Below are positions 46,517 through 55,716 of a stretch of 64,000 nt of DNA, piece after piece. The notes beneath the pieces were generated by a model. The model did no database searches. It was not told the DNA's origin and worked only from the letters and a program-made list of their open reading frames with translations. The position numbers and the translations under genes were made by a program. Each line of letters starts with the position of its first letter. Within the stretch, counting starts at the first letter, position 1. This stretch comes from Calothrix sp. 336/3 (lineage in GTDB: Bacteria > Cyanobacteriota > Cyanobacteriia > Cyanobacteriales > Nostocaceae). Where the stretch lies: the NCBI RefSeq assembly GCF_000734895.2, contig NZ_CP011382.1, positions 5,186,700 to 5,250,699 on the forward strand, read 5' to 3'.

Positions 46517-47623
46517 TTAATTTTTATGCTTAATTGTCTTGATTCCATATTCTTGTATAACTTGCGATAAAACTTGATAGTTACTAGCAAAAATAATTCC
46601 CATAGTTAGCTCTAAAAATTGAATCACTGTCAAATTATTTAATAGAATCGGAGTTGCAAGTATAATTATTAAGATTCCAATCCATACATAAATATTTTGA
46701 AAATAATGACTAATAAACTGATTTAGATATTTAACTCCTTGCATCATAAAAATAGAAGTAGCAAAACAGCCAATAATTATCAAATAAGCATTATTAATTG
46801 GCAGAGAGGGAAATATTATTTTTACAGAAATAAAATGAACATACAAAAATAAGAGTGAATTCTGACCCAACCAAACGATAAAATTTTGAGGATAGAGATA
46901 TTTTGTGTATTTTCGCCAGGTATAAAATGTGAGAAATAAAATACCATAGGCACGCAAAAAATATACTGTAGATATCTGCCATTTTTCATCTACTAGGATG
47001 ATATTTTCTGGGTAAAAATATAAAATACAGAGAAATATCGTCACTATAGCAATGCTAAAAACTAGATTCCAGTAATTTTTGATGTAGTAAGCAAATATCC
47101 CTGCAAAAAATAGAGAAATCCAGGGAAAGACAGGAAATGTTTTACCTGCGGCATTTCCGACAAAGAAAAAATGGGTTAAAAGAAAATTAGGGACTTTTAT
47201 AACCTCTGTAAATAGGTAGTGAATAGCAAAAGTAATTATCGTTAGCAATAGATAAGATATTTTCTTGGGCTTCCAAAAATATTCGATTATACTAATTGTT
47301 ATTACACCTATAGCAATGATTTGCAAAATATTGCAGTCAATTCTCTGTAGAATATTCATCTGGGGTTGCCAGATATGATTATAAGAAATACCCAGCAAAC
47401 CTAAAAAACAATAGAATAGGATAATATGATGAATCTTCTTTTTTGTACTTTGAAAAGTCGCAGTTACCCCAGCAACAGCAAAAAATAAAACTGGTGCAAA
47501 TCCAGATATTTGCTCTGAGATAAATAATATCTTACTGACGGGAATCATTTGCGAGTGAGCAATTAACATTAAAATGCAGGCAATTCCCTTAATCATATCT
47601 AAGGAATAATCTCTATTTTTCAT
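46517..47623 (-). CDS. Acyltransferase-like multi-span membrane protein
   Basis: 368 residues, with about ten membrane helices and very high Ile, Phe, Leu and Tyr content. The start RDYSLDMIKGIACILMLIAHSQ resembles the first helix of acyltransferase-3 or DUF1624/HGSNAT-like families, with Asp and His at the expected places. It probably acylates an extracytoplasmic or lipid-linked sugar. The gene is markedly more AT-rich than its neighbours, consistent with transfer or relaxed selection. It faces rsmB divergently, with about 150 bases between, and no partner gene is adjacent. Confidence 0.75.
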   Translation of the reverse strand: MKNRDYSLDMIKGIACILMLIAHSQMIPVSKILFISEQISGFAPVLFFAVAGVTATFQSTKKKIHHIILFYCFLGLLGISYNHIWQPQMNILQRIDCNILQIIAIGVITISIIEYFWKPKKISYLLLTIITFAIHYLFTEVIKVPNFLLTHFFFVGNAAGKTFPVFPWISLFFAGIFAYYIKNYWNLVFSIAIVTIFLCILYFYPENIILVDEKWQISTVYFLRAYGILFLTFYTWRKYTKYLYPQNFIVWLGQNSLLFLYVHFISVKIIFPSLPINNAYLIIIGCFATSIFMMQGVKYLNQFISHYFQNIYVWIGILIIILATPILLNNLTVIQFLELTMGIIFASNYQVLSQVIQEYGIKTIKHKN

Positions 47624-47774
47624 ACATGGAAATAATATCTATAGGAGTTAATTTTGCCCTCCCAATCTAGCAAAGGTAGGTAATTTGTCAAACCTGCGGA
47701 AATATATTGTGTTGATAATTGCCCCAACTCTGGCAGAATCATAATCATCTTCCATTGCCAGTTGCACCATAAAC

Positions 47775-49115
47775 ATGATTTCCCCCCGACAAATTGCTTT
47801 TTTAGCCCTAAGAGATATTCACAAGGGGGCTTTTGCTGATATAGCTTTAGATAGGGTTTTACAAAAAAATAGCTTGCATCATGATGGAAGCGCAGAAAGG
47901 ATGAGCGATCGCCGTCTGGCAACAGAATTAGTTTACGGTTGCACCCGCAGACAACGCACCCTGGATAGCATTATTGATCAACTTGCCAAGAAACCATCCC
48001 ACCAACAACCCAAAGATTTACGTACCATTCTCCACATCGGTTTATATCAACTCCGTTTTGCTGAACGTATTCCCCCCTCCGCAGCAGTCAATACCACCGT
48101 AGAATTAGCCAAGGAAAACGGTTTTTCTGGACTGACGGGTTTTGTCAATGGTTTACTGCGTCAATACCTCAGAACTGCTGACTCCCCATCTTTTCTCAGT
48201 CAAAACCTCGGTATTCGCCACAGTTTTCCCGATTGGATTATAGAGGTGTGGCAGGAACAATTTGGTGAGGAGGAAACGGAAAAACTCTGTATCTGGATGA
48301 ACCAAACACCCAGTATTGATTTACGGATTAATCCCCTTCGCAGTTCCCTTACAGAAGTCGCCACAGCTTTAAAAACCGTCGGTGTGTCCTGTAAAACTCT
48401 CCCCCACCTACCCCAAGGATTACGCTTGCTATCTCACCCAGGAGCAATCCAAAAGCTACCAGGTTTTGATACAGGTTGGTGGACTGTACAAGATAGTAGC
48501 GCTCAATTAGTGGCTCATATCCTTGACCCCCAACCGGGGGAGGTAATAATTGATGCCTGTGCGGCACCGGGAGGTAAAACCACCCACATTGCAGAGTTGA
48601 TGGGGGATAGGGGGAAAATTTGGGCTTGTGATGTCACTCCCTCCCGTCTGCGTAAACTCCAAGAAAATGCCCGTCGCTTGCACTTAGAATCAATTGACAT
48701 CTGCACGGGTGATAGTCGAAACTTACCCCAATTTGCCCATACTGCTGACCGTGTATTACTTGATGCTCCTTGTTCTGGGTTAGGAACCTTACATCGTCAT
48801 GCCGATGCGCGATGGCGACAAACACCAGAATCTGTACAAGAACTGGCTCAATTACAAACTGAACTGATTTCCCATACTTCTACTTTTGTCAAGCCTGGAG
48901 GTATGTTAGTTTACGCTACCTGTACCTTACATCCAGCAGAGAATATCCAGGTTGTGCAGAAATTTTTAACAACCCATCCTGATTGGCATATAGAACCAGT
49001 TGAGAATTTTATCGGAGAAATGTATTCTACATCACCAGGCTGGTTGCAAGTCAAACCCCAGGAGCAAGACATGGACGGCTTTTTCATGGTGCGCTTAAGA
49101 AAAGCCAATAATTAG
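47775..49115 (+). CDS. rsmB: 16S rRNA (cytosine-967 C5)-methyltransferase RsmB
   Basis: 446 residues. The N-terminal NusB-like RNA-binding domain (about 1-135, starting ISPRQIAFLALRDI) is followed by a Rossmann methyltransferase. The SAM motif DACAAPGGKTTH lies near 258-269, motif IV DAPCSGLGTL near 332-341, and the catalytic Cys motif YATCTLHPAEN near 384-394. It modifies C967 in the 30S P-site region. A TerB-like gene follows on the same strand, 66 bases downstream. Confidence 0.93.
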   Translation: MISPRQIAFLALRDIHKGAFADIALDRVLQKNSLHHDGSAERMSDRRLATELVYGCTRRQRTLDSIIDQLAKKPSHQQPKDLRTILHIGLYQLRFAERIPPSAAVNTTVELAKENGFSGLTGFVNGLLRQYLRTADSPSFLSQNLGIRHSFPDWIIEVWQEQFGEEETEKLCIWMNQTPSIDLRINPLRSSLTEVATALKTVGVSCKTLPHLPQGLRLLSHPGAIQKLPGFDTGWWTVQDSSAQLVAHILDPQPGEVIIDACAAPGGKTTHIAELMGDRGKIWACDVTPSRLRKLQENARRLHLESIDICTGDSRNLPQFAHTADRVLLDAPCSGLGTLHRHADARWRQTPESVQELAQLQTELISHTSTFVKPGGMLVYATCTLHPAENIQVVQKFLTTHPDWHIEPVENFIGEMYSTSPGWLQVKPQEQDMDGFFMVRLRKANN

Positions 49116-49181
49116 GGATGAATACCATGAGTGGATGTAAGATTTCATGGAGGGCAGAATCAACCAGAGGAGGCAGTAGTC

Positions 49182-49601
49182 ATGGCTAACTCTAATGTGA
49201 AAAACTTAGTAAAAATCCTGATTGGTGCGGCTTGGATTGATGGCAGAATACAGCCAGAAGAAAGGCAATATCTGCGTCAAATTGCCCAAGCAAAGGGTTT
49301 GTCTAGCGATCCAGAAATTAAACCTTGGCTGTATGAGCTAGTCCCTGTCAAGCCAACACAGTGTTATGACTGGGTGAAGGAGTATCTTGGTGAAGAACCG
49401 AGTACGGAAGATTGCCAGAACTTAATTCAAGCAATTAGCGGCTTAATATATAGTGATGGCGATGTCGGAATAGAAGAAGCAAGGTTATTAACGACTTTGC
49501 AAAATATATCTGACAATAGTGAGCCAGAACAAGCAAAGACGGGTAATTTATTGAAGCAAATTCAAAAGTTATACCGTCGCTGGGTGGAAATTCAAAATTG
49601 A
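49182..49601 (+). CDS. TerB-like helical protein
   Basis: 139 residues from ATG 49182, preceded by GAGGAGG at about ten bases; an earlier in-frame start at 49131 is rejected. All-helical, with acidic loops placed like those of TerB/DUF533: AAWIDGRIQPEERQYL near 16-31 and LIYSDGDVGIEEARLL near 87-102, each with Asp/Glu at metal-like positions. TerB proteins are linked to tellurite and stress systems, but a stand-alone copy next to rsmB is more likely general. Function unknown. It converges with the SLH gene, with a 67-base spacer holding a hairpin. Confidence 0.85.
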   Translation: MANSNVKNLVKILIGAAWIDGRIQPEERQYLRQIAQAKGLSSDPEIKPWLYELVPVKPTQCYDWVKEYLGEEPSTEDCQNLIQAISGLIYSDGDVGIEEARLLTTLQNISDNSEPEQAKTGNLLKQIQKLYRRWVEIQN

Positions 49602-49608
49602 ATAATTT

Positions 49609-49649
49609 GCCGTGGGTTATTAATGCAAATTTTGCTTAAGATTCACGGC
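49609..49649. terminator. Possible bidirectional hairpin between convergent genes
   Basis: GCCGTG and CACGGC enclose a loop with an inner GCAAA/TTTGC stem. It lies between the stops of the TerB-like and SLH genes. No T-tract, so only a weak candidate. Confidence 0.35.
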
Positions 49650-49668
49650 TATCTTTCCTGGCTTTGTT

Positions 49669-52338
49669 CTAGGTGGCAGGGATTTTGATATATCCCCATC
49701 TATTACCTTGTTTGATGGAAGCGAATCCTTCCCGAAAGGGTTTAGCCTGATCAAGGATGGGTTGAATCACAGTTTTTCCTGTTAAGTCGATATAACCCCA
49801 GGAATCAGCAACTTTGACAGCTGCTAAATTTTCACTAAAGGATTCTGCAATCACAAATTGTAAAGGAATCACCGTTTCACCCTTGGGATTTATATAACCC
49901 CACTGATGGTTTTTTACAGCTGCCAATCCCTGGGAAAATGCTTGAGCTTGTTCAAATTGTGGTTGAATGATAAATTTTCCTGTGGTGTCAATGTAGCCAT
50001 AGGTTCCGTTCAATTTGACTACAGCTAATCCTGCAAAAAACAGATTTGCCTCGTCAAACTGCGGCTGAATCACCATTGCACCACTAGTATCAATATATCC
50101 ATATTTGTCGAGAAATTTGACTACAGCTAATCCTTCCTGAAAAGAAGTGACTGCATCATAGGGGCAGCGAAAAACAGTTTCGCCGGACGTGTTAATGTAT
50201 CTAGACTCATTACCAATTTTGACTAGGGCTAAAACTAAGGATGAGGGTTCAATATTACTTTGAATAAAAGGCTCGGCAGCATCAAATTGTAATTTACCGA
50301 CTAGTTGCCCCGATGGATTAATGTAACCCCACTTAAAGCCCATTCTCACCCGCGCTAACCCTTGACTGTAGTCATCAACCCAATCGTAGGATAGTTGGCT
50401 GACTGTTTCTCCAGAAACATTGATGTAGCTGTAACTGACACCCAGGCGATCGCCAGTAAATCCCCGTGTCTTGATGGTGGTAGTCTCAAAAGCAACTGGT
50501 TGGGCATAATGGGAAGAACTGAGAGCTTGAGCTAACTCATCGTTATTTTCCCGTAAACCTTCGTAGAAAAATAATACTTCGCCTTTGATGCCGCGATCGC
50601 GATTATATTGGATTTTTTGTAATAATAATTGGGCAGAAATCCTGTAGGAACCGATTTTTAGTAAAATTCCTGGGGCTAGTAAGCTTTGTTGGTTGGGTGT
50701 AAATTGTTCCCGCAGTAGTCTATCGATTAAATCCTGATACTCTCTAAAGGTGCGGCGATAGAGTTGGGGGTGAATTAAATCTATCAATCCCCAATCTGTC
50801 CAAGTTTGGGAATCTTGGAGGTATTCATTTAAGCCCCAAGGATAGAGACTGGGTGAGGAGGAAATAATTAAATTGGGGTTGGTTTGAATGATTTCTCGGT
50901 AAAAGCGATTTAAGAAGTTAGTTAGGATATCTGCACGCCATTGCACCCATTGTTGTTCTTTGTGATTCTGGGGTGGATTTTGGTGAAATTGCTGGGTGTA
51001 GCGCTCCACTGTTTGAGCATCATAACCACCTTCCGATGGCAGAGCGGGCATTCGATCATCTCCCTGGATGCCTTGAATATCATATTTCTTCACTACTTCT
51101 AAGACCAGAGACAGAAAAAAATTCTGAACTTCGGTATCGAAGGCATTCATCCACTCAAAGTTATTTTTCTTGAGTAAATTACCACTAAAATCACGGGCAA
51201 TCCATTGGGGTTTGTCTCTAAGAATATGCCCACCATTTTGATTGTAGGAACTGGCAAAGCCATATTCAAACCAGGGAATGACTGCTAAACCTACCCGTTT
51301 TGCCTCAATAATCAATTCTGCGAGGGGATCTCTACCAAGGAAACGGGGGTTAATTTCTACACCAAAATTGTCTTTCATAATTTGGCTAGGATAATTTGTA
51401 TATCCGTTATTCCAAACGACGGGAAAGACGACATTAAAGCCATGTTGGGCGAGAAATTCCATGGCTGTGGCGATGTTTTGCTGGGAGGAGAGTACCTGGC
51501 TATCGGTTGTGGTGATCCAAACTCCTCGCGTTTCAGTCACTGTAGGGGGAATTCCAGCATTGAAAGGTAATTCTATCTGGCGTTGTGTTTTTATTAAGGC
51601 TAGTTGTTGTGACTGACTGGTAGCAAATGAGTTGGCACTGTGAAATTGCGGTGGAATGACTTCTTTCCCTGTATTATCTATGTAACCCCATTTCTCGCCA
51701 ATTCTGACCCTTGCCCTACCTCCAGAAAAATTATCAGCATCATCAAATAGTAATTGGGTTGCTAGCTTGAGAGGTATATACTGTTGCTCAACTCCAAGGA
51801 TATTTAATGCCTGACAAATAATTGCTACCACTTCTCCCCTAGTAATTGTCTGGTTGGGATTGAGAAGTTTCACCTGGGGATAGTTGACAACGAGGCTTTT
51901 TTCCGTGGCTGCTACCAATGCTCCCAGAGCATAATTGGGAATTTGCCCTGCGTCATCGTAAAATTGTGCCAGAAATTCCCTGGATAATTGAGTGGGAGTA
52001 TATTTCAAGCCACTGACGATCGCCAAGAATACTTGCAGCCGCGAGATTAACCTATGGGGTTGGAAGGTTCTATCGGGATAGCCAGCAATAAATCCAGTTT
52101 GGTAAGCTTGGCGAATGACGTTGAAAGCCCAGAAGCGATTACCGACATCCTTAAAGGCGATCGCGGTGCGAATGGGTTGCAGTTTGGGAAAAGCTCTAGC
52201 CACAATGGCGGCAAATTCCCCACGGGTGACATAGGCATTTGGTCGAAATGTACCGTCGGGATAGCCATTAATTAAACCTAGCGATCGCAGTTGCAGAATC
52301 GATTTTTCTGCCCAATGGTTTTGAATATCGGTAAACAC
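49669..52338 (-). CDS. SLH-domain protein with WG repeats and a glycosyl-hydrolase-like domain (DUF187/GHL10 type)
   Basis: 889 residues. Three S-layer-homology domains (about 1-180, first FTDIQNHWAEKSI) can bind wall polymers. One WG repeat (WGYIDNTGKEVIPPQF) is near 220. A TIM-barrel-like domain, about 265-610, begins ETRGVWITTTDS and has VIPWFEYGF, like DUF187/GHL10 hydrolases. About six more WG repeats cover 655-889. GTG 52338 follows an in-frame stop directly, so no signal peptide can be encoded upstream. A tandem GAATTTT repeat sits just before the start. It probably acts on envelope glycans if exported. Confidence 0.85.
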   Translation of the reverse strand: MFTDIQNHWAEKSILQLRSLGLINGYPDGTFRPNAYVTRGEFAAIVARAFPKLQPIRTAIAFKDVGNRFWAFNVIRQAYQTGFIAGYPDRTFQPHRLISRLQVFLAIVSGLKYTPTQLSREFLAQFYDDAGQIPNYALGALVAATEKSLVVNYPQVKLLNPNQTITRGEVVAIICQALNILGVEQQYIPLKLATQLLFDDADNFSGGRARVRIGEKWGYIDNTGKEVIPPQFHSANSFATSQSQQLALIKTQRQIELPFNAGIPPTVTETRGVWITTTDSQVLSSQQNIATAMEFLAQHGFNVVFPVVWNNGYTNYPSQIMKDNFGVEINPRFLGRDPLAELIIEAKRVGLAVIPWFEYGFASSYNQNGGHILRDKPQWIARDFSGNLLKKNNFEWMNAFDTEVQNFFLSLVLEVVKKYDIQGIQGDDRMPALPSEGGYDAQTVERYTQQFHQNPPQNHKEQQWVQWRADILTNFLNRFYREIIQTNPNLIISSSPSLYPWGLNEYLQDSQTWTDWGLIDLIHPQLYRRTFREYQDLIDRLLREQFTPNQQSLLAPGILLKIGSYRISAQLLLQKIQYNRDRGIKGEVLFFYEGLRENNDELAQALSSSHYAQPVAFETTTIKTRGFTGDRLGVSYSYINVSGETVSQLSYDWVDDYSQGLARVRMGFKWGYINPSGQLVGKLQFDAAEPFIQSNIEPSSLVLALVKIGNESRYINTSGETVFRCPYDAVTSFQEGLAVVKFLDKYGYIDTSGAMVIQPQFDEANLFFAGLAVVKLNGTYGYIDTTGKFIIQPQFEQAQAFSQGLAAVKNHQWGYINPKGETVIPLQFVIAESFSENLAAVKVADSWGYIDLTGKTVIQPILDQAKPFREGFASIKQGNRWGYIKIPAT

Positions 52339-52345
52339 TCAAAAT

Positions 52346-52372
52346 GAATTTTGAATTTTGAATTTTGAATTC
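52346..52372. repeat. Short tandem heptamer repeat (GAATTTT)n
   Basis: Three full GAATTTT units plus a partial fourth ending in GAATTC. Heptamer tandem repeats are common in filamentous cyanobacterial spacers. It lies between the SLH gene start and the small membrane protein. Confidence 0.8.
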
Positions 52373-52384
52373 TCCATAGGGAAA

Positions 52385-52615
52385 TTAGTCCCATTCGGAG
52401 CGGAAGGAACTGACTCTTCGCTTTGCTTTGGGGCGAAAAGCTTTGTATCGAGAGCGTGATTTACGTCCTAGAAGTGGACTCTGTATATAGCTAGATAAAG
52501 CTGTAAAACCCACGGAAATAGCAGCACCAAAACCTAATAAATAGATGGCGGCAAAAATCCAGGGAAAATGAGGTTCATTACTACTGTCTGTGACAGCTTG
52601 TAAAAATACAATCAT
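52385..52615 (-). CDS. Small membrane protein of unknown function
   Basis: 76 residues. One hydrophobic helix, about 19-38 (WIFAAIYLLGFGAAISVGF), preceded by a short polar N-terminus. The rest is a strongly basic tail (SRSRYKAFRPKAKRRVSS). The topology predicts a single-span protein with a positive cytosolic tail. Not recognised. It lies 244 bases after the PBP1A stop and just before the SLH gene, all on the minus strand. Confidence 0.6.
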   Translation of the reverse strand: MIVFLQAVTDSSNEPHFPWIFAAIYLLGFGAAISVGFTALSSYIQSPLLGRKSRSRYKAFRPKAKRRVSSFRSEWD

Positions 52616-52859
52616 AAGTACACCTTTCTGTGGTATGCACCATGGCTTGGAGAATGGAGGTAGGGGAAAAGGGGAAACTTGAAAGCTAGTTTTTCCTGGA
52701 CTTTTCCATCCTGAATATTTGGTAGATGGGTATTAGTTAAACTATGGGAAAAAAGTGATACACACATCCCCCAATAGGTTAAATATGGCACGAAGCAAGG
52801 GACAATGTTAGCTTGCCGGGATTGCCAATTTTCTTTTTTCCATTTCCATTTTCCCATGT

Positions 52860-55274
52860 TTAGTTCCCCTCACTGGATTGAGTTGGTCTGAGTCTTTCAC
52901 GCCAAGAAGGTTTGCTAGGTGTAGAGTCAGAATTACTGTTACTGCGACGTGATGGGGCAGGTGTATCCGATTCTACCCGACGGCGGCGACGGGGTGTCTC
53001 AGATGTAGGTGATGATTCTTCGCTACTTTGGCGACGGCGGGAGCTTCTTCTCTCGCTTCTAGAAGTATTTTCTGAGTTGGTTTGATTTTCTTGGTTATAG
53101 CGTCGTCTGCGTCTGCGGGATGGGCGATCGCTATTATTGCTCTCATCGCTATTGTTATATTCCCCCCGTCGCCGACGGCGATTGCTACTTTCATCGTTGG
53201 ATTCTTGCTCACTGTCACGACTGGGAATACTCCGATTGACTAAGCGTCTGGCTTTGATGGGTTCTGCCTTAATGCTACCTTTGCGTCCTTCCAGTTTTTC
53301 CGGACGAGCAGGGAATTTTTCTATGGGCATTCCCTCAACAGCAACTTTCATAAATTCATGCCAGGTATAAGCCGCAGTGCTACTACTACCCCAGGTAGGT
53401 TTGTTGTTATCGTTACCTAACCACACCCCTGTGACTAATTGGGGAATAAAGCCAATAAACCATAAATCGCGGGCTTCGTCCGTGGTTCCTGTTTTGCCGG
53501 CAACTTGACGGTTATTTAATTGGGCAGCTTGCCCTGTACCAGCATTGACGACATTGCGCATCATCCAAGTCATGATGGCATTGCTTTCAGCATCGAGAGC
53601 CACCTTGGGCTGAAAATTGGCTGTCCAGATAACTTTGCCCTGACGATTGAGGATACGAGTGATACCGTGGGGTTCTACGTGTAAGCCTTGGTTAGCGAAT
53701 GTACCGTAGGCACTAGTAATTTCTAGGAGATTGACTTCATTAGAACCAAGCGCCAGGGAATACATTGGCTTGAGTTCTGACTTAATACCCATGGCGTGGG
53801 CAAGGTTAATTGTCGGTTGAAAACCTACCCTCATGATGATGCGGACAGCGACGATATTCACTGATTTTGTCAGAGCATCGCGCATATTTATCCAACCGCG
53901 ATATCCTTCATCAAAGTTTTTCGGTTCGTAGCCATCAACGATCAGGGGTGAATCCTGAAAACTATCATAGGGGCTGATGCCAGTGGCGATCGCCGCCGCA
54001 TAGACAAACCCTTTAAAAGTCGATCCGGGTTGCCGTTGGGCTTGGGTGACGCGATTAAACTGAGTATTATTAAAATCTTTTCCCCCTACCATTGCCTTGA
54101 TTTGCCCATTGCGGGGATCGATGGCAACTAGGGCAGCTTCCTTAAAGTTTTCCCAACGCCCTTGGTTCTTCAAGGTTTTGCTGACGGCTTTTTCTGCCGC
54201 TCTTTGCCAATCTAAATTGAGACTGGTTTCTACTGTCAATCCCCCCTGTTTCAAGGCTTCTGGGGGCACATATTTCGGTAATTCTTTCTGTACATAACTG
54301 ATAAAGTATGGTGCTTCCACTTGCCAGCGTTTGGGGGGACTGGCTTTGAGGGTGATTGCCTCATTGGTGGCGCTCTCCTTCTCGCTGGGGGTAATAATCT
54401 TGTCTTCCAACATTCTCTGAAGTACAAGATTTCGCCTCTGTTGGGTTAATTCCAGGTTCACAACGGGGGAAAAGCGGTTGGGTGCAGGGGGTAGGGCGGC
54501 GATCGTTGCCATTTCACTCAAGGTGAGTTGGTCTACGGTCTTGCTGAAGTATACCTGAGCCGCATCTGCCACACCATAGGCTCCCGAACCCAAATATACC
54601 AAGTTTAAATACCGTTCCAGAATTTCATCCTTGGTCAGTACCTGTTCCATTTTCTGCGCCAGTCGTGCTTCTTTCAACTTGCGCCAAACGGTTTTTTCCT
54701 GCTTCAGAAACAGGATACGAGATAGCTGCTGGGTGATGCTACTTCCACCTTCCACCACATCCTTGGAGCGCAGGTTATTCACCACCGCTCTGACTACACC
54801 CTGGTAATCTACCCCATCATGGTTGGCAAATCTTCTATCTTCCGAGGCAATAAAAGCCTGTCTGAGCTTTTCGGGAATTTCTTCTAGCTTTAACTGTTCC
54901 CTAGTCGCTTCCCCTTGTTGCTGAATAATTGTGCCATCTGCTGCCTGAATTGTCAGGGTTTGCTCCCGAACAACCGCACTCAATTCTGCCCGATCTGGTA
55001 AGGACTTATCAATTGTCCAGATACCATAGGAAGTCGCGATCGCCCCTCCTCCCAGAGTGATTCCTGCCCAAAACCAGTAACGGCGGTAAAGGGGTTTCCC
55101 CCTACCAGGCAATTTGTCGAGAATCGCCGACGAGACAGTTTGTAAACGGTGAAGCACCTGTTTGCCCTTCACCAACACAGGGGGTGGTGAACTTTCAGGG
55201 GGGTTGTTTGATGCTGGGTTTTGTTCCTGATCGCCCTCTGGCGATGCTGGTTTTTCGATATCAGAGCCACTCAC
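52860..55274 (-). CDS. Class A penicillin-binding protein (PBP1A family)
   Basis: 804 residues from GTG. A cytosolic acidic/Pro-rich start (about 1-40) precedes one membrane helix (about 65-86). A glycosyltransferase-51 domain then polymerises lipid II, with its Glu in ASEDRRFANHDGVD near 143 and GGSSITQQLSR near 175. The transpeptidase domain has active Ser in PGSTFKGFVYA near 420, SVN near 468 and KTGTT near 595. The last 150 residues are an Arg/Ser/Asn-rich tail with several RRRR clusters. It builds and crosslinks peptidoglycan. The tail is unusual and may bind wall polymers or nucleic acid. Confidence 0.95.
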   Translation of the reverse strand: MSGSDIEKPASPEGDQEQNPASNNPPESSPPPVLVKGKQVLHRLQTVSSAILDKLPGRGKPLYRRYWFWAGITLGGGAIATSYGIWTIDKSLPDRAELSAVVREQTLTIQAADGTIIQQQGEATREQLKLEEIPEKLRQAFIASEDRRFANHDGVDYQGVVRAVVNNLRSKDVVEGGSSITQQLSRILFLKQEKTVWRKLKEARLAQKMEQVLTKDEILERYLNLVYLGSGAYGVADAAQVYFSKTVDQLTLSEMATIAALPPAPNRFSPVVNLELTQQRRNLVLQRMLEDKIITPSEKESATNEAITLKASPPKRWQVEAPYFISYVQKELPKYVPPEALKQGGLTVETSLNLDWQRAAEKAVSKTLKNQGRWENFKEAALVAIDPRNGQIKAMVGGKDFNNTQFNRVTQAQRQPGSTFKGFVYAAAIATGISPYDSFQDSPLIVDGYEPKNFDEGYRGWINMRDALTKSVNIVAVRIIMRVGFQPTINLAHAMGIKSELKPMYSLALGSNEVNLLEITSAYGTFANQGLHVEPHGITRILNRQGKVIWTANFQPKVALDAESNAIMTWMMRNVVNAGTGQAAQLNNRQVAGKTGTTDEARDLWFIGFIPQLVTGVWLGNDNNKPTWGSSSTAAYTWHEFMKVAVEGMPIEKFPARPEKLEGRKGSIKAEPIKARRLVNRSIPSRDSEQESNDESSNRRRRRGEYNNSDESNNSDRPSRRRRRRYNQENQTNSENTSRSERRSSRRRQSSEESSPTSETPRRRRRVESDTPAPSRRSNSNSDSTPSKPSWRERLRPTQSSEGN

Positions 55275-55716
55275 CTTGGTTATCTGTCCCTTTAGCCAGG
55301 AAGTTAAGCCACGTCAGTTCTTGATAGCAGTTCTAGGATGACAGCAGATTTTGACTTCATTAAGGTGCAGAAATACCCCACCAACCTTACCAAGCAGTAT
55401 CCAGAGCTTGTTAAAGGGGGGAAGGTAATCTAGAAGAAACTACTCCCTGTCTAGGGGGAGGGTTGCACCTTAGATATTTGCAAAACACTGTAACTGCTAT
55501 GGTTCAAGATTTCTGAATTAGCCTACTATGTTTGTGTTAGTATAATATCCTATAAATCTGGAAAAAAAAATCCGCAAATACATGACAATTTTTCCCTATT
55601 TACTAAAAAAGTTTGGCAAATATTTGTAAATAGAAAAATAGTAAATCTTGCATATTACTTATAATTGTGATAGCAAACAAATATTGGGAATATTTGCGCC
55701 GAAATTTAGGAAGAGC
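55275..55716. other. Intergenic region with a MITE-like repeat
   Basis: About 440 bases between divergent genes. It contains a TA-flanked inverted-repeat element (55361-55472), while the AT-rich remainder up to folK holds its promoter. Nothing else was recognised. Confidence 0.45.
55361..55472. repeat. Second TA-flanked MITE-like element
   Basis: TAAGGTGCA (55361-55369) and TGCACCTTA (55464-55472) are a perfect 9-bp inverted repeat with outer TA dinucleotides. The 112-bp element contains G-runs and C-runs and no ORF. Its size and ends resemble the element at 42120-42240, but the sequence differs. Confidence 0.5.

Noticed and set aside
47620..47922. Minus-strand ORF of 100 codons
   Set aside because: It is antisense to the start of rsmB.
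52612..52857. 81-codon minus-strand ORF between PBP1A and a small membrane protein
   Set aside because: Composition and lack of a ribosome site suggest spacer.
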